Counted from the first letter of the stretch, positions 30,796-41,018 are shown. The stretch is DNA of 64,000 bases from Nitrospira sp. (GCA_024331095.1 JANDJE010000006.1:1-64000), one strand, 5' to 3'. A program made the numbers and translations. The notes: generated from the letters alone by a model not told the origin.

Positions 30796-33096
30796 TTATC
30801 CCATATCCACGGGATCCATATCGGCGATACACGTGATCCGCTCCCCTCGATGTTCCCGTTCCATCGCCTCGAGGGAGTCCCGTACCCATCGACCGAGGAG
30901 CGCACGATCGGTTCCTTTGACGAGAAGCTGCCGGCGAACGTGCCGCTTCGGTGTGCGGCCCATTGCGGGGACCGGTCCCAGAACGGTCAGCATCGCCCCG
31001 CCGCATTCCTCCAAACGCGCTTTCCATTGCTCGGCAGCCGTTGCGACTTCCGACTGGTCCGCGCCTGAGACGGAAAGGGCGGCCAAGTGGCAGGCCGGTG
31101 GAAAATGCAGCAAGCGACGAGCCGCCAGTTCTTCCTCATAAAACCGATGGGGGGATCCGGAAAGGACGGCCTGAACGGCGTGATGCGCGGGAAGCTTCGT
31201 CTGCAGAATGACTCGGCCTCCTTGCGCGGCTGAGCGTGCGCAACCGACGGCGTCGTCGAGAAGCTGATACGTCCGCTCCGCCGCGCGAAAGTCCGGGACG
31301 TGCAAGCCGGAGTCGGCTTGAAGGATGCCGACGAGACCTCGGCGCGGAAAGGGAAGATGCTGAAACAGGGCTTGCGTTCCGATCAAAATGTCCCATGAGT
31401 TCGATCGAACTCTCTCCCAGAGATCGCGGGCCGCGGATGGGCGACGCAATCGATCGCCGTCCAGCCGAAGAACGGAGGCCGTGGGGAAGAGTCGTCTCGC
31501 CTCGGCCTCGGCTCGCTCGGTTCCCTCGCCGACCGAGACCAAGTGGACGGCCTTGCAGGTCGGGCAAGATTGCGGGAAGGGATCGGTCTCCCCGCAGTAG
31601 CGGCACGCAAGCCTGCCGGACTCACGTGAGTAGGCGAGTGGAACCCCGCATGCCGAACAGCGCGGCATCCAGCCGCAGTCCCGGCAAAGCAGGGTGCGCG
31701 CGTACCCTTTGCGATTGAGGAACAGCACGACGCCGGCCTTGGACGAGACGGCCTCATCCATCGCCTCGACAAGCCGTCGGCTGAAGAGGGTTCCCCGCGG
31801 CTCACGATTCAAATCGATGAGTTCCACGATCGGTCGGCCCGCTGGGTCCGGGGGAACGGTATGGATTTCGGCGACCGCATCAAACATCGACTCAAGGGAC
31901 GGGTGAGCGGATGCCAGTACGAGCAGAGCATGTTCCATTTCGGCCCTGATCCAAGCAACCTCTCGCGCGTGATAACGGGGTTCCCGTGGCTCCTTGAAGG
32001 CCGGATCCTCTTCCCCGTCAATCCAAATCAAGCCGATCGACCTGAGCGGCGCGAAGACCGCCGATCGTGTTCCGATGATGACGGACGGACTTCCCTCCTC
32101 TGCTCGTCCAAAACGCCGGGGGGGCGCTGCCGGAGAAAGAACGGAGACGGGAAATTCGCCGACGTGCGACAGGAATCCTCCGAGCCACTGGGCTTTGTCC
32201 ACCTCCCCTGAGAGGACAATGGCCGACTTTCCGATCGCGAGGGTATGCCGGATTGCGTCGGCGAGTCGGTTGATCCGGTGCTCCCACGGGGCGTGCAGAA
32301 CGATTTTCTTGGGTTGATCGGCTCGAAGATATTCGACGATCCTGCTCTCCCACAGCGAGTCCCTCTCCATGTGTTCCATCGCCGGAGGAGGAAGAAACGG
32401 AGATGGGGATGAAGATGGAGCGGGAGCGACGCTCGGCCCTGCTTCATGATCGAGGGGCTTACCGGTCTCACCTAGCGCATCGGGTCTTGAATCGGCGGAA
32501 ACCGTTGCAATGATCCATGATCGGCGTTCAAGGGCTTCGACGGCTTCCCATTTATCTCGGTCGCGGCTCTTCCGGATGGCGGATAACAAGATTCCTCGAC
32601 GGGTCCGCGCGATGCGCGTCAGCATGGCTCGCAGGTGATCCGGGCAGGTTCCGGAATCGAGAGCGGCGCGTCCCGGCTCCGTCGCGCGGTATCGAACGGA
32701 AGAAGCGCGTTGCTTGAGTTGCCAAGGCAGGACCAGTCGAAGACATTGGCCCCACGGAGTGACGTACCGTTCCGCGATGATGCGGGACAGCTCAAGCCAT
32801 GAAGCCCCTTGTTCGGTCCCGGCACCGTCGGCCAAACAATGAATGCTCTTAAGACGGGAGGACTTGATGCCGTTCGGAGGCCGGTCGCTCAGGGAAATGA
32901 CGGCCCCTTCTACGATGGTTCGCCCGAACGGGACAAGAACCGTCCGTCCGACGGTAATCTCCTCAGCAAGAGAATGGGGCACGATGTATGTAAAGGCCTT
33001 GTTGATATGGCGGGGAATAATCACGTCGGCATAGAGACCGTGCGTCCGAATCGCGGGAGCGGGATGTTCGGGCAAAGCCATGCGGTATTGTAGCAA
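30796..33096 (-). CDS. priA: Primosomal protein N' (PriA), helicase motifs degenerate
   Basis: Zn-binding CRDCGWMPRCSACG...CRYCGETDPFPQSCPTC; GTRSAVFAPL; PDFRAAERTYQLL. Confidence 0.88.
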   Translation of the reverse strand: MLQYRMALPEHPAPAIRTHGLYADVIIPRHINKAFTYIVPHSLAEEITVGRTVLVPFGRTIVEGAVISLSDRPPNGIKSSRLKSIHCLADGAGTEQGASWLELSRIIAERYVTPWGQCLRLVLPWQLKQRASSVRYRATEPGRAALDSGTCPDHLRAMLTRIARTRRGILLSAIRKSRDRDKWEAVEALERRSWIIATVSADSRPDALGETGKPLDHEAGPSVAPAPSSSPSPFLPPPAMEHMERDSLWESRIVEYLRADQPKKIVLHAPWEHRINRLADAIRHTLAIGKSAIVLSGEVDKAQWLGGFLSHVGEFPVSVLSPAAPPRRFGRAEEGSPSVIIGTRSAVFAPLRSIGLIWIDGEEDPAFKEPREPRYHAREVAWIRAEMEHALLVLASAHPSLESMFDAVAEIHTVPPDPAGRPIVELIDLNREPRGTLFSRRLVEAMDEAVSSKAGVVLFLNRKGYARTLLCRDCGWMPRCSACGVPLAYSRESGRLACRYCGETDPFPQSCPTCKAVHLVSVGEGTERAEAEARRLFPTASVLRLDGDRLRRPSAARDLWERVRSNSWDILIGTQALFQHLPFPRRGLVGILQADSGLHVPDFRAAERTYQLLDDAVGCARSAAQGGRVILQTKLPAHHAVQAVLSGSPHRFYEEELAARRLLHFPPACHLAALSVSGADQSEVATAAEQWKARLEECGGAMLTVLGPVPAMGRTPKRHVRRQLLVKGTDRALLGRWVRDSLEAMEREHRGERITCIADMDPVDMG

Positions 33097-33127
33097 CGGG
33101 AAAAAAAGGAGAACAACGGAGAGGGAA

Positions 33128-33148
33128 CGCGCTCGCGCCTCGAGCGCG
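33128..33148 (-). terminator. Hairpin, candidate terminator of the OmpA-family gene
   Basis: CGCGCTCG-loop-CGAGCGCG inverted repeat followed on the minus strand by a pyrimidine-rich stretch with a T-run. Confidence 0.45.
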
Positions 33149-33192
33149 GGGTGGCGCGACTTTTCGCTGCCTGTTCAGCAGAAGAAGCCAAA

Positions 33193-34827
33193 CTACGAGC
33201 CGGAGGAGTCGGGGTTGTTGGCTTGATCGCCGATACCCTGCGGAGACGAGTTGTTTCCCGAGGAATCGCTCGATGGAACAGACCCGTCCCCCGCGGTCGC
33301 CTGCGATTGATGGTTGCCGTCGGAGAGTGTGACATCGGGGGCGTCAAGGCCGTCGGGCGTTGCCGAGTATTCGGGAGAAGTCGCCCGAAGAGGCTGGTCG
33401 TGGATGGAGAATGTCCCTGATCCTGCTTCTTGGGAGGGATCGGAAGAAGGATGTTCCGTGTGTTTCTCCGATCGGACATTCATGGGGGCGGAGTCGTTTT
33501 GTGTCTGGCCGGGCGCGTTATTACCGGAGGATGCCGAGGGGCTTGGTTCATAGAGCACGATTTCCACGCGGCGATTTTTGCTGCGGCCTTGCTCGTTGGC
33601 GTTGGTCGCGGTGGGTCTCCCGTCTCCGTATCCGACGGCCGTCAGTCTGGCCGGATCCAGTCCTCCCCGTTCGACGAGGTAGCGGACGACGCTGTCCGCG
33701 CGGGCGTTTGAAAGATCCACGTTGCTCGCGTAGCGGGCTCGTAATGATGGACCGATCTCCACGTTGTCCGTGTGTCCCTCCACTCGAATCAGCCGAGAGT
33801 CGCCGCTGTTGATGAGATAAGCGATCAATTGATCCAGCACGTGATGGCCTTCGGGTTTAATGACGGCTTGTCCCGACTCGTAATACAGAACGTTGGATAA
33901 ATCGCCGAGGTTGATCCGGCTTTCTCCGGATGCCTTCCGCGTCGTCAATTGTTTCGCGATGAGATCGATCGGGGCCGTCTCCCCTTTCGATGCCGTTGCC
34001 GGTGAGAAGGCGGTTTCCCACGATTGAGCCACCGGTTCTCGCGACTGTCCTCCTCCGATGCGTTTGACCCGGTCTCCTTTGAACACGCGGGTGTTCGCCT
34101 TGATCACTCGCGCCGTTGCCGTATGGTCTTCCGTGGACAAGACTTTGATCTGGCCGATTTTTCGGACCGGAAGCCCGATGCTGTGACGGTAAAGATCCAA
34201 GACATCGCCGACTTGAAGTCCGTCTGCGCTCCCGCGATCCACGTACACCACGTTCCATTGCGAAACCATGGTCATGGGTTTGTCGGCCTGGATCTCGACG
34301 ATCATTGCCTCGCCCTCGACGTCCGCGGCTCGGTTCACGTTCTCGACATCTCCGGCGGGTGGAGGGACGAAGCGCATCACGAGATCTCCGGGCGCGATGG
34401 GCCCATAGCCGACGACCGTTTCAGCGGTCGTCAGCTCGTGTCCGACGTCGGTGACCTTGACGACCGCCACGCGGATGGTGACCGAGCCGAGGTATTCTCT
34501 GGTGAGCGGGTGGAAGACCTTGCGAACGCGTCGATAGACGGTAAAGAGATCTCCGATCGCCGCCGCTGCCGGGTTGTCGAGTTTGAGATAGAGGACATCG
34601 CGGGTTCCGAGGAGCATCCGGTTGCCGGAGGATTGGTTGTCTCCGGTGATCAAATTGACCATCCCGTCGCGAGGAGTGACTTTCTGGATTCCCCCGCTCG
34701 CAAAGGCGACGGCCGCCTCGCCGTAGCGAACGACACGGGGGTCTTGAGTTTGTGCGACCGCGTCGTCCAGACACAGGGGCAAACCGAGTGAGAGAATCAG
34801 GGTGCAGGTCGTTAACGTCTTCGTCAT
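33193..34827 (-). CDS. OmpA-family outer membrane protein
   Basis: Signal peptide; OmpA C-terminal domain IRVEGHTDNVEIGPSLRARYASNVDLSNARADSVVRYLVERGGLDPARLTAVGYGDGRPTATNANEQGRSKNRRVEI. Confidence 0.88.
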   Translation of the reverse strand: MTKTLTTCTLILSLGLPLCLDDAVAQTQDPRVVRYGEAAVAFASGGIQKVTPRDGMVNLITGDNQSSGNRMLLGTRDVLYLKLDNPAAAAIGDLFTVYRRVRKVFHPLTREYLGSVTIRVAVVKVTDVGHELTTAETVVGYGPIAPGDLVMRFVPPPAGDVENVNRAADVEGEAMIVEIQADKPMTMVSQWNVVYVDRGSADGLQVGDVLDLYRHSIGLPVRKIGQIKVLSTEDHTATARVIKANTRVFKGDRVKRIGGGQSREPVAQSWETAFSPATASKGETAPIDLIAKQLTTRKASGESRINLGDLSNVLYYESGQAVIKPEGHHVLDQLIAYLINSGDSRLIRVEGHTDNVEIGPSLRARYASNVDLSNARADSVVRYLVERGGLDPARLTAVGYGDGRPTATNANEQGRSKNRRVEIVLYEPSPSASSGNNAPGQTQNDSAPMNVRSEKHTEHPSSDPSQEAGSGTFSIHDQPLRATSPEYSATPDGLDAPDVTLSDGNHQSQATAGDGSVPSSDSSGNNSSPQGIGDQANNPDSSGS

Positions 34828-35524
34828 AGCGGTTCCTTCACGTCAGGCGTGAGCAAAGGGATAGAGATGGAAAAACCATAGCAAATCATCTTGACTTGTC
34901 AAGAATTTGGAATCGGCCGGCCTGGGTTTGACGACGGTTTTCGTGCGGTGTTATAGATTTTCCGTGCGGGAACGGCGTCTTGTTTTCATATCTTTGAAAC
35001 GGGGCTCCGATGCAGCAGGGTAGAAAGGGTATAGGAGGAGGCGGGCGGAAGGGAGTCCAGACTCATGGCCGATCAATATCAGGTCCCTCTTCAAAAAATC
35101 CCCACACGTTCTTCCAAGAGGAAACGGATTGAGACTCAGATCCATCGGCGCCGGGCCGCTCCGGCCTCCGGTTCAATGGAGTCGGAGTGGGATGCTTCAC
35201 GAGCAGAACCACCGAACCGGCTGAAAATGATGCCCTCCGCAGAACAACCGATGACGGAGGAGCTTCTCGGATAAATCGAGACAAAGAGGCTCTGATCCGG
35301 TTTTCTCTGCAATTTACTCATGAGACCGTTTGCGATGGGCAAGAAAGCGCGAGGACGCTCTGCGTTGAGCAGGAGGGCATCAACAGGCTCGTCCTCTTAA
35401 CGGACCGGTGGTAGGACTTTCGGGTCTGACCGAATTAGGTCCTTTGCTCGCTTGCTATCCTGCGAACCTTCTATCTAAGATCCATAACTTCTTTTTCAAG
35501 TCAATATCTTGCGAGTCGAAGACA

Positions 35525-35905
35525 ATGGTCGAGCCGGATCTTGTCCAATACCTGACGAAATTCCTTCCTATTCTGCTGTTTATTTTCGCCGCGCTCACCT
35601 TTGGGATCGGGACGTTGGTGGTGAGTTATCTTGTCCAGCCCAAGTATCCGGAGCCGGAAAAACTGTCGGTGTATGAGTGCGGCTCGGAGCCCTTTTCGGA
35701 TGCTCGGATGCCGTTTCCGGTCCGGTACTACGTCTTTGCCGTGCTGTTCGTCATTTTCGACATCGAAGTGATTTTCCTGTATCCCTGGGCGGTGGTGTTT
35801 CGCAACATCGGAATCATCGGGTTGATCGAAATGTTGATTTTCATCGGTCTGTTCGTCGTGGCGTACGTGTACGCTTGGCGAAAGGGGGCGTTGGAATGGG
35901 ACTGA
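35525..35905 (+). CDS. nuoA: NADH-quinone oxidoreductase-like subunit A
   Basis: [44 protein letters not shown]. Confidence 0.95.
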   Translation: MVEPDLVQYLTKFLPILLFIFAALTFGIGTLVVSYLVQPKYPEPEKLSVYECGSEPFSDARMPFPVRYYVFAVLFVIFDIEVIFLYPWAVVFRNIGIIGLIEMLIFIGLFVVAYVYAWRKGALEWD

Positions 35906-36423
35906 TCCAGTTGGGTCGGCACGAAAAAGACGGCACGCCGGACGTCTTCGTCGGTTCCCTCGAAAAGGCGGTGAACTGGGCGCGCAAAGGCTCTCTGTGG
36001 CCCATGACCTTTGGGCTCGCTTGTTGCGCCATTGAGATGATGGCCGCCGTATCTTCCCGCTACGACATGGATCGATTCGGCGCGGGTGTGTTTCGCGGGT
36101 CACCGAGGCAATCGGACCTGATGATCGTGGCGGGCACGGTCTGCCGCCGGATGGCGCCGGTGATTAGGAAGATCTACGATCAGATGCCGGAACCGAAGTA
36201 CGTCATCGCGATGGGCTCATGCGCGACGTCCGGCAATATCTATGACAGTTACAGCGTCGTGCAGGGGGTTGATCGATTCATTCCGGTTGATATGTATGTG
36301 CCCGGCTGTCCGCCGACGCCGGAAGCCCTGCTGGACGGCATCTTGAAGCTCCAGGAGCGGATCATGCAAAGGCGCGTGTTCACCAGTCAGCCGAAAGAAG
36401 TGCAGATTGGCCTGAAAGTATAA
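35896..36423 (+). CDS. nuoB: NADH-quinone oxidoreductase-like subunit B
   Basis: [12 protein letters not shown]...[17 protein letters not shown]...MGSCATSG...[15 protein letters not shown]. Confidence 0.96.
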   Translation: MGLIQLGRHEKDGTPDVFVGSLEKAVNWARKGSLWPMTFGLACCAIEMMAAVSSRYDMDRFGAGVFRGSPRQSDLMIVAGTVCRRMAPVIRKIYDQMPEPKYVIAMGSCATSGNIYDSYSVVQGVDRFIPVDMYVPGCPPTPEALLDGILKLQERIMQRRVFTSQPKEVQIGLKV

Positions 36424-36441
36424 AAGCCCCGGCGGTTTCGG

Positions 36442-36936
36442 ATGCACCAATTGGCCAAGCGGATTCAGGAGTCGTTTACAAGCGGGTTCGTCGGCGCGTC
36501 GGAATGGCGAGGGGATGTGGCCGTCACCGTCACGAGAGACAAGGTTCATGACATCGCCGAGTTTCTCCGTGATGATCCGGGGATGGATTTCGATTATATC
36601 GTCCACGTGAGTTCGGTGGACTGGCCGGACGACGAGGAGCGGTTCGAGGTGGTGTGGGAATTCTACTCGATTCGGAAGCGGCACCGCCTTCGATTGAAGA
36701 CCAGAGTGCCGGAGTCCGATTGTGTCGTGGACTCCCTGACGGATCTGTGGAAAGGGGCGGATTTCATGGAACGCGAGGTCTACGACATGATGGGGATTCG
36801 ATTCCGAAACCATCCGGACCTCCGACGAATTCTGTTGCCGGACGATTTTGCCGAAGGCTATCCCTTGCGGAAGGATTTCCCGCTCCGAGGCAAGGGGTGG
36901 CGCGACACCTTTGAGTTTTTGGACGAGCGATCCTGA
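36442..36936 (+). CDS. nuoC: NADH-quinone oxidoreductase-like subunit C
   Basis: DLWKGADFMEREVYDMMGIRFRNHPDLRRILLPDDFAEGYPLRKDFPL. Confidence 0.95.
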   Translation: MHQLAKRIQESFTSGFVGASEWRGDVAVTVTRDKVHDIAEFLRDDPGMDFDYIVHVSSVDWPDDEERFEVVWEFYSIRKRHRLRLKTRVPESDCVVDSLTDLWKGADFMEREVYDMMGIRFRNHPDLRRILLPDDFAEGYPLRKDFPLRGKGWRDTFEFLDERS

Positions 36937-36953
36937 CAGTGTGACGGCGGCTT

Positions 36954-38198
36954 ATGGCGTTCGAGGATCAAAGAACCACGATCTATAAAGTCGATCCGGA
37001 ACATCCGGAAAGCGAGACGCTGCCCGCGTTGCGGACGGAAGAGTTGCTCTTAAACATGGGGCCTCAGCATCCCAGCACGCATGGAGTGCTCAAGGTCATC
37101 ATGGAGTTGGAGGGGGAGCGGGTGGTGAAGTCCACGCCGGTCATGGGGTATCTCCATCGCGGGGTCGAAAAGCTGGCCGAGGACGGCACCTATCATCAGT
37201 TCATCCCCCACACGGACCGGCTCGACTATGTCTGCGCCATGTACAACAACTTCGCCTATTGCCGGGCCGTCGAAAAACTGTTGGATCTCAAGGTGCCGGA
37301 TCGAGCCGAGTATCTGCGGACCATCGTGGCGGAGGTTCAGCGCATCATCGGGCATCTCTTTTGGCTGAGCGCCCAGGCGCTGGACATCGGCGCCATGACG
37401 GTCTTCTTTTATTGCTTCCGCGATCGGGAAATTCTGTTGGATTGGTTTGATGAACTCTGTGGCGCTCGTCTCACGACCAGTTGGTATCGCATCGGAGGGG
37501 TCGAACGGGATTTGACGCCGTCGCTGATTTCGAAACTGAAGGCGTTTCTCGATTATTTTCCGCCCAAGATCGATGAGTATCAGGTCTTCCTGGAAAAGAA
37601 CCGCATTTGGCTCGCCCGCACCAAGGGCATCGCCGTCATTTCGGCCGAGGACGCCGTCAATTTTGGCTTGAGCGGGCCGACGCTGCGCGGGTCGGGCGTG
37701 GACTATGATCTGCGCAAGTATGAGCCCTACAGCGCCTATCCCAAGTGCGAGTTCAGCGTGCCCGTCGGGAAGAACGGCGATACCTACGACCGGTACTGGA
37801 TCCGCATGATGGAGCTGTACGAAAGCGTGAAAATCATCAAACAGTGTTTGGAGCAGATGCAGGAGGGCCCCGTCATGGCGGAGGTTCCCAGCGTGACCTT
37901 TCCGCCCAAGCAGCGAGTCTTTACGAATCTCGAGTCGATGATCCAGCAGTTCAAGCTCTTCTCTCAGGGATTCAAGGCGCCTCCCGGTGAAATCTATTGC
38001 GGGACCGAAGCGCACAAGGGGGAGCTCGGTTTCTATATTGTCAGTACGGGAGGCGGCAAGCCCTATCGGCTGAAAATCCGCGCTCCGTCATTCATTCACA
38101 TGGGGGCGTTCGATCACATGGCCAGGGGCTACATGATTTCCGACGCCTGCACGATTTTCGGAACCTACGATATCGTCATGGGTGAGTGCGATCGATAG
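36954..38198 (+). CDS. nuoD: NADH-quinone oxidoreductase-like subunit D
   Basis: LNMGPQHPSTHGVLKVIMELEGE...GYLHRGVEKLAE...IVMGECDR C-terminus. Confidence 0.96.
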   Translation: MAFEDQRTTIYKVDPEHPESETLPALRTEELLLNMGPQHPSTHGVLKVIMELEGERVVKSTPVMGYLHRGVEKLAEDGTYHQFIPHTDRLDYVCAMYNNFAYCRAVEKLLDLKVPDRAEYLRTIVAEVQRIIGHLFWLSAQALDIGAMTVFFYCFRDREILLDWFDELCGARLTTSWYRIGGVERDLTPSLISKLKAFLDYFPPKIDEYQVFLEKNRIWLARTKGIAVISAEDAVNFGLSGPTLRGSGVDYDLRKYEPYSAYPKCEFSVPVGKNGDTYDRYWIRMMELYESVKIIKQCLEQMQEGPVMAEVPSVTFPPKQRVFTNLESMIQQFKLFSQGFKAPPGEIYCGTEAHKGELGFYIVSTGGGKPYRLKIRAPSFIHMGAFDHMARGYMISDACTIFGTYDIVMGECDR

Positions 38199-38281
38199 GA
38201 GTCGGCGATTAGGAATCGGATGGGTGTGGGGCATAAAGACTCGCGAGCGAGTGAAACGGTGACGGGGTACGGGGAAACGCC

Positions 38282-40975
38282 ATGGGACTGAAACCGGCCA
38301 CCAATCCCGATGTCGAAGCGGCGACGATCGAGCTGACGATCGACGGCAATCGTGTCGTCGCAAAAGACGGGGTGTCGCTGTACGACGTCATCGCCATGAC
38401 GGGGAGGATCATCCCCGCCATGTGTTACCACTACACGTTCGATCCCTTCGGCTCCTGCGGGATGTGCCTTGTCATGCAGGAGGGGAAGAAGGCTCCCGTT
38501 CGATCATGCACCGCCAAGGCGGCAGCCGGCATGGTCATCCGCACGGAGGGTGAAGACCTCTTTCTCGCCCGCAAGAAGGCCGTCGAAAAACATCTCTCCG
38601 TCCATCCTCTGGATTGTCCGGTTTGCGACGCGGACGGCCACTGTGAGCTGCAAGACATGGCGTTCGAGCACGGCGTCACGAACCTCTCTAACGCCAAGCA
38701 GAAATTTATTCCCGAAGACACTCGCAGTTTGGTGCTGGACTTCAACATGAATCGGTGCATCGCCTGCGCCGAGTGCATCAACGTGTGCAAAGACGTGTTG
38801 ATGATCGACGCGCTGCAGTTCATGAAAAAGGGAGGATTCAATCAGGTCGTCCCCAAAGGCGATGTGGCGCTCCAGTGCGAGTTTTGCGGGGATTGTCTCG
38901 CGGTCTGCCCCGTCGGCGCCATCACGAACAAATTCTCCAAGTATTTGTACAAACCGTGGCAGATGAAGAAGACGGCTACGACCTGCAACTATTGCGGGGA
39001 CGGGTGCCAGTTGTATTTGGAAACGAAAGACGAGGAAGTCATCCGCGTCACCTCGACCTTGTCATGGAAGAACAAGTGGGGCGACCGGGCGGAAACGGCG
39101 AAGGGGCACGGGGGACTGTGCGTCAGAGGCCGTTTTGGGTTCGAGTCCATCGACAGCAAGGCGCGGCTCAGGCAGCCTCTCGTTCGTGAGGGCGATCGGC
39201 TCGTCGAGAAACCGTGGCTGGAGACGATGCATCTGCTCGTCGACCGATTTGCCGAGATCAAGCGGAAACACGGTCCCGGCGCCATCGCCGGTCTGATCAC
39301 GGCGCGATGCACGAACGAAGAAGCGTATGTGTTTCAAAAACTCATGCGCGTCGGGTTTGGGAGCAATCATCTCGACAGCAGCGCCCGCTACGGCCATATG
39401 AACTTCGTGCATGCGATGAAGCGCGCGGTCGGAATCGGCCGGTCGCTCAACGGCTGGGAGGAGTTCACCAAAGCCAAGGCTATCCTGTTGATCGGTTCGA
39501 ACGTGACGGAGACCAATCCCTTGACGTCGGTGCGGATCAAGGAAGCCATCCGCGTGTACAAAGCGCAGGTGGTGACGATCGATTCCGCCGTCACGAACAT
39601 GGCCAAGCTGGCCTCCCATCCGTTCTTGATCAAGCCGGGTACGGAGGGGCTGGTGATCGACGGGCTCGTAAAGACCGTGATCGACCAGGATTTGATCGAC
39701 GAGGAAGTCGTGCGCAAGCACCCCGAAGCGTTCGGCGCGTTGAAAGCGGCCGTCTCCGATCTGTCGCTCGAAGCGATTGCCTCCCGAACGGGTGTATCCG
39801 TCGAGGCGTTTCATGAGATCGCGCGGATCTTCGCCGAGTCGCCGCGATCGATCATTCTCTGCGCCGAGGGCATCGTCAGAAAGGCCGACGGGTACCGCAA
39901 CGTGTTGAAACTTGTCGATTTGGCGTGGATCACCGGCAAACTTGGCCGCCCCGGATGCGGCGTGAACACCGTCACGGAGGAGCCGAACGAACAGGGCGTC
40001 GTCGATATGGGAGCGGCTCCCGAGTTCCTGCCCGGCCAGGCTCGGTTCGATGATCCGATCGCGCGTGAACGTTTTGAGAGGGCTTGGAGCGCATCGCTCC
40101 CCGCCCCAGGAGCCGGATTGCGCCTGGTCGATATTCTTCAGGGATGCAAGACAGGCACGATCAAGGCGCTATATGTGCTGGGAGAAAATCCGTTGGCGAC
40201 GCTTCCGGCTTCCATGGAGATACGGTCCGCCTTGGAGAAGCTCGAATTGCTGGTGGTGCAGGATCCGTTTCTCACGGAAACGGGCAGGATGGCGCACGTC
40301 GTGCTCCCTGCCTGTACCTATGCGGAGAAGGACGGCACATTTACGAACTTGGAGGGCCGCGTGCTCCGCGTGCGCCAGGCGCTGGACCCGATCGGAGAGA
40401 GTCTGCCGGATTGGCATATCATGACCGCACTGGCCAACACGATGGGGTGCCAGTGGGAATATCAATCCGTCAACGACGTTCAGGCCGAGGTCAGAAAGTT
40501 GGTGCCCGGCTATTACAACCTGGGTCAGCCCCGTAAGGTCGAGCCGCTGCCGGATGACTACCTTGCGAACGGGTACGCCGAGGACGTCCGTGCCCGCTAT
40601 GCGGCGGGGGCCGATCCCGGAGAAGGCGCCCGTCCCTTTTCGTTGCAAATGGGGCAGGTACTCACCCATTCGGGCAAGCTGTCGACCGAAGCTCCCGGTC
40701 TGATGAAGATCGCTCCCAACACCGGGAAACTGCGCATGAATCCTCTTGACATGGAACGGCTTGGAGTGCGGGACGGAGTCAAAGTCCGCGTCACGTCAGA
40801 ACGTGGCTCTCTCCAAATCGGCGTCGAACCGGATCAATCCGTCGCGCCGGGGACCTGTTTTTTTCCGGAGCATTTCAACGAACCGCCCGTGAAAGATCTG
40901 ATGACCGTGTCGGTCGATGCCGCGACCGGCGTGCCCGCGTTCAAGCAGTGCCGGGTCAGTATTGAACCGGCGTGA
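38282..40975 (+). CDS. nuoG: NADH-quinone oxidoreductase-like subunit G
   Basis: 2Fe-2S, HPLDCPVCDADGHCELQ, two 4Fe-4S CxxCxxCxxxC motifs, N7-type CNYCGDGC; molybdopterin-oxidoreductase fold. Confidence 0.92.
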   Translation: MGLKPATNPDVEAATIELTIDGNRVVAKDGVSLYDVIAMTGRIIPAMCYHYTFDPFGSCGMCLVMQEGKKAPVRSCTAKAAAGMVIRTEGEDLFLARKKAVEKHLSVHPLDCPVCDADGHCELQDMAFEHGVTNLSNAKQKFIPEDTRSLVLDFNMNRCIACAECINVCKDVLMIDALQFMKKGGFNQVVPKGDVALQCEFCGDCLAVCPVGAITNKFSKYLYKPWQMKKTATTCNYCGDGCQLYLETKDEEVIRVTSTLSWKNKWGDRAETAKGHGGLCVRGRFGFESIDSKARLRQPLVREGDRLVEKPWLETMHLLVDRFAEIKRKHGPGAIAGLITARCTNEEAYVFQKLMRVGFGSNHLDSSARYGHMNFVHAMKRAVGIGRSLNGWEEFTKAKAILLIGSNVTETNPLTSVRIKEAIRVYKAQVVTIDSAVTNMAKLASHPFLIKPGTEGLVIDGLVKTVIDQDLIDEEVVRKHPEAFGALKAAVSDLSLEAIASRTGVSVEAFHEIARIFAESPRSIILCAEGIVRKADGYRNVLKLVDLAWITGKLGRPGCGVNTVTEEPNEQGVVDMGAAPEFLPGQARFDDPIARERFERAWSASLPAPGAGLRLVDILQGCKTGTIKALYVLGENPLATLPASMEIRSALEKLELLVVQDPFLTETGRMAHVVLPACTYAEKDGTFTNLEGRVLRVRQALDPIGESLPDWHIMTALANTMGCQWEYQSVNDVQAEVRKLVPGYYNLGQPRKVEPLPDDYLANGYAEDVRARYAAGADPGEGARPFSLQMGQVLTHSGKLSTEAPGLMKIAPNTGKLRMNPLDMERLGVRDGVKVRVTSERGSLQIGVEPDQSVAPGTCFFPEHFNEPPVKDLMTVSVDAATGVPAFKQCRVSIEPA

Positions 40976-41018
40976 TCGAATGGAAGCGGGTCCGGTGGTG
41001 ACGGAGTAGGAGACGACG

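Noticed and set aside
35065-35274. 69-aa ORF upstream of nuoA (MADQYQVPLQKIPTRSSK...)
   Set aside because: Has a purine-rich leader but no recognisable domain and competing overlapping ORFs; cannot support it as coding
37050-38015. 321-aa minus-strand ORF opposite nuoD
   Set aside because: Shadow ORF; nuoD is unmistakable on the plus strand
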